Source: an uncultured Acidovorax sp.
GTDB lineage: Bacteria > Pseudomonadota > Gammaproteobacteria > Burkholderiales > Burkholderiaceae_C
DNA: 64,000 nucleotides
NCBI GenBank assembly: GCA_913774625.1
Contig: CAJYHL010000039.1
Location: 124,001-188,000 of the forward strand
Direction: 5' to 3'
Shown here: positions 22,368-30,404 of the stretch, one piece after another
How positions within the stretch are numbered: the stretch's first letter is position 1
How the letters are laid out: the number at the start of each line of letters is the position of its first letter
The notes under the pieces: generated by a model
What the model was told of the DNA's origin: nothing
Seen by the model: only the letters and a program-made list of their open reading frames with translations
Database searches by the model: none
Translations under genes and position numbers: made by a program

Positions 22368-23546
22368 ATGAAGGACGTACACACCCTGTCGGCGCAGAGC
22401 ACCGGACTCACCTTCTCATTGAGCGCTTTTGGCGCCGTGGCGAAGAGGGCCTTCATGATCATGCCGGCAGCTATCGGTCTAGGCGGCTGCGTCACGACAC
22501 AGCCCCAGACCGATGGCTCAACCAAGGTGCGCTTCTCACTCGGTGCGCCTTCCGAGGTCAGTCTGGCCAGCGAACCATCCGCTCAAGTCTTGACCGCAAA
22601 GGTCCGGTCGGCGCCAGCTACTGAACAGCCGATGACAGCCCCGAGCGCCTCTGTCAGTTTCCCCAGCATCCGTGCGACAGCACTGGCAGGCGTCTTCAGC
22701 AAGCACCCCTACGACGGAACGCCCAAGACCTACTTCCCTCGCGTGGCAGTCACGGTCACGGACTGGTCCCGCAGTGACTGCTGGATCGGTACGGCCACCA
22801 TCTGGTGGAGCAAGACCAAGTCCGAAGCTGTGCCCGCCTTCTCGGTGTGCTGGGGACAGTCGGTGGGGTACGCGGTCAACAACGCCGCGAACCTGCACCT
22901 CTTCATGCAGCAGCTGGCGGTCGAGCACAGCGGCAATGTCCGCACTGTTGGCCCCAAGCCGCCCATGCTGGCCATCCCCGACCGGCAGCCGATCAGCGAG
23001 CGGCAGCAGCTCGCCTTCCAGGGGTTTATCCAGCAACTGGTGCTCGACACCGGATGGCAGCCGGGCGCACCGACCAATCTCTGGTTGGTAGGGTATGACG
23101 CCAACGCGGTCATCAAGCCAACCGTGCCTCCTGCCTCCAGCAACGGAGCGTCGCAGCCCGTGGACGCCAAGACCAAGGCGCAGCTCGAACAGGCGCTGAG
23201 CTGCACGGCCATCGGTCCACGATTTGAACTGGCTGAGTCGCTGCTCAAGCAGTCGGGATGGAATCCAGATCAAGGCGTCACGCCGGTCACGCTCGTCGAG
23301 CCCGTCAAGGTCTATGGGTTCGGCGTCCGCAAGGTAGTGGTGTCACGTGACGGGGGTGAGCAAACCTACCGCAGCTACTTGCCCGGCCTCACGGTCCAGC
23401 AGCTTGCGAAATCAGGCTCGTTGAAGCTGGGCCAGGACGGCAAGACCTATGGCCGTTTGACCAAGGTCGGCGTGCTTTCGGCGGGCATGGAGGGCGGCGA
23501 GGCCACGCTGACCTGCACAGTCAACACCGAAGGTTCGGAGGGCTGA
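22368..23546 (+). CDS. Putative lipoprotein of unknown function
   Basis: I do not recognise this 392-residue protein. The N-terminus has AKRAF followed by a hydrophobic run ending in a lipobox-like IGLGGC (cysteine about 42), unusually far from the annotated start; a later start is possible. The body has Trp- and Cys-containing segments (DWSRSDCWIGTATIWW, SVCWGQSVGYAVNN) with no known motif. GGGAGG precedes the ATG. The zinc-ribbon membrane protein gene begins 2 bp after its stop, so the two form a unit under the XRE-controlled promoter. Confidence 0.7.
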   Translation: MKDVHTLSAQSTGLTFSLSAFGAVAKRAFMIMPAAIGLGGCVTTQPQTDGSTKVRFSLGAPSEVSLASEPSAQVLTAKVRSAPATEQPMTAPSASVSFPSIRATALAGVFSKHPYDGTPKTYFPRVAVTVTDWSRSDCWIGTATIWWSKTKSEAVPAFSVCWGQSVGYAVNNAANLHLFMQQLAVEHSGNVRTVGPKPPMLAIPDRQPISERQQLAFQGFIQQLVLDTGWQPGAPTNLWLVGYDANAVIKPTVPPASSNGASQPVDAKTKAQLEQALSCTAIGPRFELAESLLKQSGWNPDQGVTPVTLVEPVKVYGFGVRKVVVSRDGGEQTYRSYLPGLTVQQLAKSGSLKLGQDGKTYGRLTKVGVLSAGMEGGEATLTCTVNTEGSEG

Positions 23547-23548
23547 CC

Positions 23549-24016
23549 ATGGCGATGCAATGCCCGAGTTGCGGCAGCACGCACATTCAGCCAATGGCTG
23601 TCGTGCATGCGAGCGGCACGCAGCAGTTCCACGCGACGCACACGGCCGTCACCTCAGATGGTCAGTTTGTACAAGGCAACAGCCAGGGCTCGCAGTCAAC
23701 GGCGCTGGCTCAGCATTGCGCCCCGCCCGCACCGCCATCACCGCTACCATTCATTGGGGCCTATGGGATTGGCGGCATCGTCATCTACATGTCGATGACC
23801 GTGTGTCCGTTGTTGGCACGTGAGTGCGTGTACGTCGGTTTGGCAGGCCTGCGCTACAACTGGAAGCAAGCGGCTGTCGGCGTGGGGCTCATCGCACTGG
23901 GCTGGCTGCTGATGAAGGGTTGGCGCTCCCAGGCGAAGTCATACAGTGCCGCGAAGCGCCGGTGGCAGCACACCTGGTTCTGCCAGGCGTGTGGTCAGGC
24001 GCACCAGCGGGACTGA
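23549..24016 (+). CDS. Zinc-ribbon membrane protein of unknown function
   Basis: The 155-residue protein has an N-terminal CPSCGS, one or two hydrophobic helices in the middle (FIGAYGIGGIVIYMSMTVC and QAAVGVGLIALGWLLM) and a C-terminal CQACGQAH. The two CxxC pairs could form one zinc ribbon across the chain ends. It starts 2 bp after the lipoprotein stop, which suggests a shared envelope role. No function can be assigned. Confidence 0.68.
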   Translation: MAMQCPSCGSTHIQPMAVVHASGTQQFHATHTAVTSDGQFVQGNSQGSQSTALAQHCAPPAPPSPLPFIGAYGIGGIVIYMSMTVCPLLARECVYVGLAGLRYNWKQAAVGVGLIALGWLLMKGWRSQAKSYSAAKRRWQHTWFCQACGQAHQRD

Positions 24017-24039
24017 CGGCGAGCAACGGCTATCGTAAT

Positions 24040-24055
24040 TACGGTAATTACCGTA
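24040..24055. promoter_or_regulatory. Perfect 16-bp palindrome
   Basis: TACGGTAATTACCGTA is its own reverse complement and overlaps a further GTAATTACGGTAATTACC direct/inverted pattern. It lies between the convergent ends of the zinc-ribbon and ankyrin genes. It resembles dyad operators of small DNA-binding proteins, but no partner is obvious. Confidence 0.4.
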
Positions 24056-24118
24056 GTCGTCCGATTTGCTGACTGTCACAGCCCCGAGGCCTGAGGCGCA
24101 AATGCCAAGAGCCTGCAA

Positions 24119-26335
24119 TCAACAAGAACTTCGGCTCAAGTAGTTCAGTACACGCCTTGACTGAAAAATTCGCGCGATCTGCCAACTGTCTTGCCCGTGT
24201 GCATCTGGCCTGAGTGGCTCACCACCGCGTTGGATCATCAGATCAAAAAGCTCGGGCAAGTCGCTTTCAGCCGCCAGCATCAGCGGAGTTCGGCCGGGAA
24301 CAGGGTACTTGTGAGATGCGTTCGGGTTGGCGCCTGCCTCCAGAAGTGTTGCTGCGATTCGCATCAACTTGGGAACGGATTGCCTTGACACGTGCTGGTC
24401 AACCAGCGCCTTGGCCACTGCAACTGCCAGTTCTTGATGCGAGCGCAGTGCGGCTGTGCTCGAACCGAAGGCGCCCGCGACTCCAACACCGAATCGGCGT
24501 AACGTGTCCTGAAGCACCAAGTCTGGCTCCTGAATCATTCGCGCAGTCAAGGTGACCAGCATCCGCGTCGGGTTCACCCTGCCAGACAACTGGCTCACTA
24601 GGTAGTACAGCGGTGACTGGCTGTCGGTCAGCGCGCGCTGCTCAACATCTGCTCCTTGTATGACCAGTGTTTCGACGACATCCGGCAGCCCCAGATCGAT
24701 TGCGCACATCAATGGAGTTAGTTGCTTTCGCTGGGTGGCCGCATTGATGGTGGCACGTTGATGGGGCTTGTCCAAAAGCAGGTCCAGTACCTCGCGCCTC
24801 CCGCTCTGTTCTGCGTGCTGAAGCGCACAGAGCAGTGCGGATGCATTGGAGCTGTCCAGTTCGTCTACCGAGGCGCCAGCGTCGAGCAGAGCTTTGACCT
24901 GCTCAACAAGCCCAAACGAAGCAAATAGTCGCAACTGCGGCCAGCGCCGAACCTGCCCGTCAGCAGAATGCACTGCCCGTACGCGGCTCGGTGTCTTGAG
25001 GTCGGGTTTCAATTTGGCAATAGCGTCACGGTCGATGAAAAGCCATCCTTGAACGGGCGCATCTACAAGATCCCGCTGACATTCTGCGAATCGTCCGCAA
25101 GCGGGGAATATGATCGGCAACTGCAGCGCGAGCTGATCAAGCTCCCAGTCTTCAAGCAGCGATCCGGCTCCGGGCTTGCGGTAAAGCCCGAGGGCGATGC
25201 CGACGTTCTTGAGTTGTTTCAGAAACGGTGGGCGTTTTGACAGATCAGCTGGGAAGCACAGAAAGGCGGAGAGGCATGATGCTTCGGAAATGATGTCCTT
25301 GACTTGGTGCCCTGCTCGATAGCACGCCTGTTCGAACGCCTTCTTGTAGTGCGGAAGCGCTTCCTGATACTGCCCGGACAGCACATGCCAGCGGCCTTTC
25401 ATCCAGCTGTAGTGATAAGCGGTGCGTCCTTCCGGGTCGCTGGTTGTGGCCAGCCGCTCCAGTGCTTCAATTTGCTGCCATGTCCGCTCTTGATCGCCAG
25501 GCTGCTTTGCCGACGTGCGGCGGAGGTCATGCCAAAGCTGTCGGCCAGGCTCAGCGAGTTCGGGCCATGCGTGTCCGGCGCGGACGACCAACTCGGATAG
25601 CAGCTTGTCAATGGGCCTCCTGGGCGGAGTGCTCCCTTGTACGTGTAGGTGCAACAACGACCGCAGCGGTGCCGCCGATTGCTTTTCTAGCCTCGACAGG
25701 GCAGAAGCAATCATCAGCCAAACAGGGCAGGCAGGGATCGGCTTCCAGCGTTCGGTCAACCTTTGGTGGAACAGCTTGATGCTTTGCGCTGATGGAATGT
25801 CGGTGCCGGTACGCCACTTTCGGACCTTTTCCTGCTCGACCCGAGCCGATCCAGTGCTTCCTGGATACAGCAGTTTCTCTACGGGGCCCCCGACGGCGCT
25901 GTCCAGCCATTCGAGCGTCACCTGCAGTGGTTGCTGGTTGTCCGCGAGCAAGAGCTGCAAATCAGGGCCCGGGATGTCGGCGCTGATTTGCCGCAGCAGT
26001 TGTCCGCCGGCCGGAGCAAAGAAGTGCTCGACCAATACTGGAAGAACATTGTTGCATCCCAGGGCATCCAGTGACACGTCCAGCACAAGCGTGGTGTAGG
26101 CAGACCGAACGGCGGCAACCCAGCGCTCAAAGATTTGGCGGGTTGGATCTCCGACGACTGCTGCAATTCTGTCAACGAGTAGTTCGGCAATGACCCTATC
26201 CAGTCGCTCCCAGTCGAAATCGCCCTCTCGGGCCAAGCGTCCAACGTCGCTGCCGGTCTTGTTGGCGTCAATTGCTCCTGCCAAGGCCGAGATGCATTCG
26301 CCGAATCTGGGGTACGGGGGTTGTTGTCTTGTCAT
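24119..26335 (-). CDS. Ankyrin-repeat protein of unknown function
   Basis: The 738-residue protein has a long N-terminal half with no recognised motif, including a tetratricopeptide-like stretch (QYQEALPHYKKAFEQACYRAG). The C-terminal half has ankyrin repeats at roughly 500-600 and 680-730 (FGLVEQVKALLDAGASVDE, RTPLMLAAESDLPELFDLMI). The ATG at 26335 follows the stop of a small HicA-like gene by 2 bp. Ankyrin proteins in defence islands are often sensors or effectors, but that is inference. Codon use is less GC-biased than in the flanking core genes. Confidence 0.75.
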   Translation of the reverse strand: MTRQQPPYPRFGECISALAGAIDANKTGSDVGRLAREGDFDWERLDRVIAELLVDRIAAVVGDPTRQIFERWVAAVRSAYTTLVLDVSLDALGCNNVLPVLVEHFFAPAGGQLLRQISADIPGPDLQLLLADNQQPLQVTLEWLDSAVGGPVEKLLYPGSTGSARVEQEKVRKWRTGTDIPSAQSIKLFHQRLTERWKPIPACPVWLMIASALSRLEKQSAAPLRSLLHLHVQGSTPPRRPIDKLLSELVVRAGHAWPELAEPGRQLWHDLRRTSAKQPGDQERTWQQIEALERLATTSDPEGRTAYHYSWMKGRWHVLSGQYQEALPHYKKAFEQACYRAGHQVKDIISEASCLSAFLCFPADLSKRPPFLKQLKNVGIALGLYRKPGAGSLLEDWELDQLALQLPIIFPACGRFAECQRDLVDAPVQGWLFIDRDAIAKLKPDLKTPSRVRAVHSADGQVRRWPQLRLFASFGLVEQVKALLDAGASVDELDSSNASALLCALQHAEQSGRREVLDLLLDKPHQRATINAATQRKQLTPLMCAIDLGLPDVVETLVIQGADVEQRALTDSQSPLYYLVSQLSGRVNPTRMLVTLTARMIQEPDLVLQDTLRRFGVGVAGAFGSSTAALRSHQELAVAVAKALVDQHVSRQSVPKLMRIAATLLEAGANPNASHKYPVPGRTPLMLAAESDLPELFDLMIQRGGEPLRPDAHGQDSWQIARIFQSRRVLNYLSRSSC

Positions 26336-26337
26336 GG

Positions 26338-26562
26338 TCACTTGATCGCGGCGATGCGGCGAACGTCCCTGCGGAAATTCAGGTTGGCCCGCCAGTCGCT
26401 CGGAGTTCCCGGCACCGCAAGCCTGCGGCCATTCGGCGCGACTAGCTTGCCATGTGTTTTGCGGTTCATGTACTGCCAACCTGAGCGGACCAGTGTCCGC
26501 ACCAGGGCGGAGACAGTCTTGTCGTTGCTGTATCTCATGTTCAACTTCAGGCCTGGCGCCAT
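26338..26562 (-). CDS. Small HicA-like protein
   Basis: The protein has 74 codons, or 66 if MRYSN is the start. The pattern SGWQYMNRKTHGKL, then a basic beta segment and VPGTPSDWRANLNFRRD, resembles phage and plasmid proteins of the HicA double-stranded-RNA-binding fold. The canonical GSHH of toxins is replaced by KTHGK. It ends 2 bp before the ankyrin gene, so the two are co-transcribed. No HicB antitoxin is visible beside it. Assignment is tentative. Confidence 0.5.
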   Translation of the reverse strand: MAPGLKLNMRYSNDKTVSALVRTLVRSGWQYMNRKTHGKLVAPNGRRLAVPGTPSDWRANLNFRRDVRRIAAIK

Positions 26563-26586
26563 GGCTGGCGCCAGGCTCAGCTCCGG

Positions 26587-26754
26587 TTACTTCGAGCCCT
26601 TGGTGCCGCTTTGATTCGTGGCCGCGGCGCTCTGTGCCCGCGCAGCGAAACTACCAGCTGGCACTTGCCCACCGTTGGCCTTCGCGGTAGAGGATTGAAT
26701 GCGAGCGGCGGCCTGGCTGGTCATCGGGGTGGACTTGGCAGAGGACTTGGACAT
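26587..26754 (-). CDS. Small Ser/Ala-rich protein common on integrative elements
   Basis: This 55-residue protein begins MSKSSAKSTPMTSQAAARIQ and continues with KANGGQVPAGSFAARAQSAA, a pattern I know from many hypothetical proteins on proteobacterial islands, similar to seed-maturation-like (SMP) proteins. It has no enzymatic features. The ATG at 26754 is chosen over upstream codons because the conserved pattern begins there. Confidence 0.6.
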   Translation of the reverse strand: MSKSSAKSTPMTSQAAARIQSSTAKANGGQVPAGSFAARAQSAAATNQSGTKGSK

Positions 26755-27060
26755 GGGGGAACCTTTCAATGGTGGCGTTGCGCACATCGGCAACAGTCGA
26801 AAGGTTAGATTTCTGGCGTCATTTCGACTCCCGCGCGACCGCTTAAGAAATTTTCTGTTTTGATCTTCTTGCAGTGGCTGCATGCCGATCCGCCCACTCC
26901 TAGAAGGGTGGGCTGCGCCGCGCCGTCAGCACCACTCGTATGCAGCGCTCTGAGTTGCGCCCATGCTTAACCGGCACACTGCCTGCCAGAGTTGTTGGCC
27001 ACAAAGGGCGGCTGCGCTGAAACGCTCACACCCGTACGGGGCGTGCGCCTTGGAGCGGTC
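26755..27060. other. Intergenic stretch
   Basis: I see no supported gene, RNA or repeat in these 306 bases. The part near 26755-26850 should contain the promoter for the small gene and the HicA-like/ankyrin pair. Confidence 0.4.
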
Positions 27061-28641
27061 TCATGCCGTGAACCCCATCGGTTTGCGAGTTGCGGCAGGC
27101 AGGTCCGGCAGGTCGCACACCCGAATGTGATCCCGCTCTTGCCGTGCTGCGCGCCCCAGGGCGCGCTTCAGTGCCAACCCCAAGCTTCTCGGCGGTAGGC
27201 CCTTCAGCTCCTCCACCACCTGTTCATCCAGCTTCGGCGCAAAGACCGATCCCCAGGGGCTCTCTGCCCGCATGCGGCCGTACATTTGTTGGGCGATGTG
27301 AGCCACCTGTTCTGCATTTGGGGCTTGCACCTGAAGCACCGTCATGCGCGACAGCAGCGGCGCCGGGATGCCCTCGATGCTGTTTGCCGTGGCGATCCAG
27401 TTCACATGGCTGGCGTCGATGGCGAAATCGCGGATCGAGAGATCGATGAAGTCGCGCGCGCTGCGAGGTTCCAGCAGGGTATAGAGCGCCGCGAGCGGGT
27501 CGTATTGACGTTGCTGGTCGGTCTTGTCGAGCTCGTCCAGCACGATCACCGGATTGGCCAGCGGCTGGTAGGCCAGCAGCTCAAACACCACGCCGGGCTC
27601 CGAGTTCGACCAGAACGATTCCGACCCGGCCAGCGGCGAGCTGGACTGTGTGCTGGCCATGTCGATCACACGGAAGGGAAGGCTCAGCCGCGCAGCCAGC
27701 CAGCGGGCAGCCTCCGTCTTGCCAATCCCGGCCGGGCCGACCAGCAGGATAGGCGACCATGCCACGCGGCCATCGCCCATCGCATGCAGGGCGAAGTGGT
27801 CGTGCATTGCCTCGGCCAGCTCGGCGAAGTTGGGGAAGTCGCGCTGGAAGTCTTCGATCAGCTCTGTCCAGTCATCGGGCAGCTCACCCAGCTTGCGGCG
27901 TTCGTGGCCAGCGGCCCTGATGCGCTCGGCGATGTACTGGGCCCGCTTGGCCTTCTCGTCTGGTTTGGCCCGGTGGCGCTCGACAAAGCTGCGCAGGCCT
28001 GCGGCGTCCATGAATGCGATTTGAGGTGTTGCCCGAGGTGCCTGCGGGGCGGGCTGATCCGGCGCCGCTGCCGGTGGCTTCATGTCGGGCAGCGACTGCA
28101 CCAGCGCGTGCACGGCATCGTCGATGGACGGATCGAGCGGCTCGCCACGCACCGACTTCTCGGGCTTGGTAGCGGCCGGCAGTAGCCCTGCCGCTACCGC
28201 CAGTTTGTGATTGCGCTTGAGGTCTTCGGCGAAGAGCCCGATGGTGGCCTCGTGCTGCTTGCAGCGCACGCCCTGACCTGCGTTCGCATCGCCGCCAATC
28301 ACCGGCGCCGAACAAACTGGGCAGTGTTGTTGGGCAGCATGCCGGGCGGCCTCGATCAGATCCAACAAAGCCCTGTCCCTGTTCACGCTGGCGCCCACCA
28401 GTTCCACCCGCAGGCTGAGCTTGTCCCGCTGGTTGGTGGCGCAAAACAGCGGCAGGTGGCGGTAGTCGGCCGGCTTCATCAGCAGCTCGCACTGACCCAC
28501 GAAATGGGCCAGCACCGCCAGGTGGCCAGGGGCGGGCTCCACCACCTGCTTGGCCAGCCATGGGTGCTCGGCTTTCAAGGCCGCGAGGCGAGCTTGGTAG
28601 GCGGCGCGGCTCATGGGGCGACGGCTGTTAGGACGAGTCAT
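27061..28641 (-). CDS. Lon-like AAA+ ATPase without protease domain
   Basis: The 526-residue protein has an N-terminal region with a zinc-binding-like CPVC...CKQH (residues 107-130) and a proline-rich linker (about 185-205). Its AAA domain has Walker A GPAGIGKT at 302-309, Walker B NPVIVLDELDK and sensor 1 WIATANS. The AAA domain is closest in style to Lon-type ATPases, but the chain ends after the lid domain with no Ser-Lys protease. It is divergent from a helix-turn-helix gene across an inverted-repeat operator. Its role is unknown; a defence function is suggested only by location. Confidence 0.75.
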   Translation of the reverse strand: MTRPNSRRPMSRAAYQARLAALKAEHPWLAKQVVEPAPGHLAVLAHFVGQCELLMKPADYRHLPLFCATNQRDKLSLRVELVGASVNRDRALLDLIEAARHAAQQHCPVCSAPVIGGDANAGQGVRCKQHEATIGLFAEDLKRNHKLAVAAGLLPAATKPEKSVRGEPLDPSIDDAVHALVQSLPDMKPPAAAPDQPAPQAPRATPQIAFMDAAGLRSFVERHRAKPDEKAKRAQYIAERIRAAGHERRKLGELPDDWTELIEDFQRDFPNFAELAEAMHDHFALHAMGDGRVAWSPILLVGPAGIGKTEAARWLAARLSLPFRVIDMASTQSSSPLAGSESFWSNSEPGVVFELLAYQPLANPVIVLDELDKTDQQRQYDPLAALYTLLEPRSARDFIDLSIRDFAIDASHVNWIATANSIEGIPAPLLSRMTVLQVQAPNAEQVAHIAQQMYGRMRAESPWGSVFAPKLDEQVVEELKGLPPRSLGLALKRALGRAARQERDHIRVCDLPDLPAATRKPMGFTA

Positions 28642-28657
28642 GGTGGCCTTCTTTCAT

Positions 28658-28743
28658 TCACTATAAATTACTATAACAACACAACACGCGATGATCCAAT
28701 GTTCGCTTGCTGTGTTGCTCTTGGTTATAGTGATTTACTGTGA
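28658..28743. promoter_or_regulatory. Inverted-repeat operator between AAA and HTH genes
   Basis: Two 20-bp arms (28658-28677 and 28724-28743) match in inverted orientation at 17 of 20 positions. Each arm itself holds two copies of a TACTATAA/CACTATAA-like octamer. The centre (28678-28723) is free for the two -10 regions. The arrangement suits a regulator that controls both divergent genes, most simply the HTH protein at 28761. Confidence 0.6.
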
Positions 28744-28760
28744 TTCTTTTGGAGGCCGAC

Positions 28761-29510
28761 ATGTCTGCCTTGAGCAGCGAGCAACTCCCCATACTGGCCG
28801 GTTCGCTCTTGCGTCTGCGAGGCCTCACGTTGGCAGCGGTGTTTGACGCCACCGGCATTCGCGCGGCCAACCTGTCTGCTTGGCTGAAAGGCAAACCGCA
28901 GGTCATCGCTATGGCGCGCGTGACGGCGTTGCTTTACCACCTGGGTGTCCAAGGTGGGCAGCTTCGGTCAGACATGGTGCACACCTGGAGCGACCAAGGT
29001 GAATGGGCACACCTGCGCACCGTTTTCAACCTGCTTCAGGAGCCAGTGGCGCCCCGATGCTTGTTTCTCGATGAGCATCCGGGCATGTCCCATACAAGAT
29101 TTCTGCAGTGGGGCGAGGCATGGGTTCGGCTGTCTCTCACGCCGGGACCGACTGCGCAGGACGATTTGGCCGCGATGTTCAGCCCCGACCGAATGATCGT
29201 GCTGCCCGTCGCGCTGGAAGGCATCCCCACGCAAGACCCGCAAGCGACCGCTTCTGCGCTCTTGAGCCTCGCCGAGCAGGGTGGGCAGGAGATTCCTACT
29301 GGCGAACTGGCCCATGGCTTCATGCAACGCCTCGGAGCGCCGCCTGGGCAGGACTTTGTGCTCACGAACGGCGACTCATTGGGCTGGCGCCTCTTGGAGG
29401 TGAGTTTGCGCAGTGCGATGCGCAGGGGGTTGAGCCCCACCCAATTGGCTTTGAAGATCGAGACGATGCGTCTCGATGAAGACGACTTCGCCCATTCAGG
29501 CAAAGCCTAG
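28761..29510 (+). CDS. Helix-turn-helix protein of unknown function
   Basis: The 249-residue protein starts at the ATG 5 bases after a strong GGAGG (28751-28755). The N-terminus has an XRE-like fold (LRLRGLTLAAVFDATGIRAANLSAWLKGK). The rest (about residues 80-249) has no motif I recognise. It is divergent from the Lon-like ATPase and convergent on jetD, ending 27 bp from it. It is the likely binder of the paired 20-bp operators upstream. Confidence 0.7.
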   Translation: MSALSSEQLPILAGSLLRLRGLTLAAVFDATGIRAANLSAWLKGKPQVIAMARVTALLYHLGVQGGQLRSDMVHTWSDQGEWAHLRTVFNLLQEPVAPRCLFLDEHPGMSHTRFLQWGEAWVRLSLTPGPTAQDDLAAMFSPDRMIVLPVALEGIPTQDPQATASALLSLAEQGGQEIPTGELAHGFMQRLGAPPGQDFVLTNGDSLGWRLLEVSLRSAMRRGLSPTQLALKIETMRLDEDDFAHSGKA

Positions 29511-29537
29511 CCTGGCTGAACTGCCGAACGAACGCGA

Positions 29538-30404
29538 CTAGGACGAGGGCAGCCAGACCGCTTCCTGCTCCAGTGCCATCCCCAGGTGTTGCATCTGCTC
29601 GGTCAGCTCGCGCACGGGCGCTGGTAGCTGCGCCACGGCGGTGGTGAAGTGGCGCAAGGTGTCCCGCCATAGCTGGACGCTGCCATAGCGTGCCAGCTTG
29701 CGTTCCCACTGCGGCATGAGCCAGAAATCGCAAGCATCGCCCAGCGCTTCGCGAAGCCGCGTGAAATTGCTCAGGCCCACGCCGTCATAGTCGGCAAAGA
29801 GGATCACCTGGCTGCCACGGGGGCGATGACCCAGCCATGACAGTAGCCTGCCGTCGAGCTGCCCTCCGTAGTACAGCAGCGAGGCCTGCGTGCCTTCGGG
29901 CAGCCAGTCCGTGCGATCAAACAAGGCTTGGTTCTCGACGAGCCAGAGCGCTTGCTCGGAGTGCCAGGCGTCATCTGACTGAATGGAAAGTGAGGCCGCA
30001 CCGAAGTCGCTCGTGGCAGCACTCAGCGTCAACTCCGCGCCCCTTTCGGCCTCATGCCAGCTGACCGCGTCGCCGACCGCTTTGAGCAGCGGGTAGTACA
30101 TGCCGTGTTGATGACGCCGGGCCTTGCTGTCGCGGGCATGGGCCACGTGCTGTGCACGCAGTGGCAGCTGTTCGGCGAAAGACGGCTCTACCTGTGGTGA
30201 GAGCTGGGTCACATGAGCTTCAAACACAACCTGATCGCAAACGCTGTACACGTCTCCTCGGCCTTGGCGCACACAGTTAACGGAGCCTGTTTGCCGGGCA
30301 AATTGATCCAGGGCCATGCGCTGTGCAGAGGTGAACTGGCTGGCGGGTAAGGGGCTCTTGCCTTGCAGCTTGAGCAACGCCGCGCGCAGGGCCTGCTCGG
30401 TCAT
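29538..30404 (-). CDS. jetD: Wadjet component JetD (DUF2220, Toprim nuclease)
   Basis: The 288-residue protein has the Toprim catalytic residues of JetD/MksG: E157 in WLVENQALF, and D205 and D207 in LFADYDGVGL. In Wadjet, JetD cuts closed-circular DNA that the JetABC motor has extruded, so it blocks plasmids. The ATG at 30404 shares one base with the jetC stop. The N-terminal arm is short compared with typical JetD of around 380 residues. It is last in the operon. Confidence 0.88.
   Translation of the reverse strand: MTEQALRAALLKLQGKSPLPASQFTSAQRMALDQFARQTGSVNCVRQGRGDVYSVCDQVVFEAHVTQLSPQVEPSFAEQLPLRAQHVAHARDSKARRHQHGMYYPLLKAVGDAVSWHEAERGAELTLSAATSDFGAASLSIQSDDAWHSEQALWLVENQALFDRTDWLPEGTQASLLYYGGQLDGRLLSWLGHRPRGSQVILFADYDGVGLSNFTRLREALGDACDFWLMPQWERKLARYGSVQLWRDTLRHFTTAVAQLPAPVRELTEQMQHLGMALEQEAVWLPSS

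Noticed and set aside
26338-26562. Firm call of a HicAB toxin-antitoxin system
   Set aside because: The HicA-like protein lacks the canonical GSHH pattern and there is no HicB gene beside it; only HicA-like is justified.
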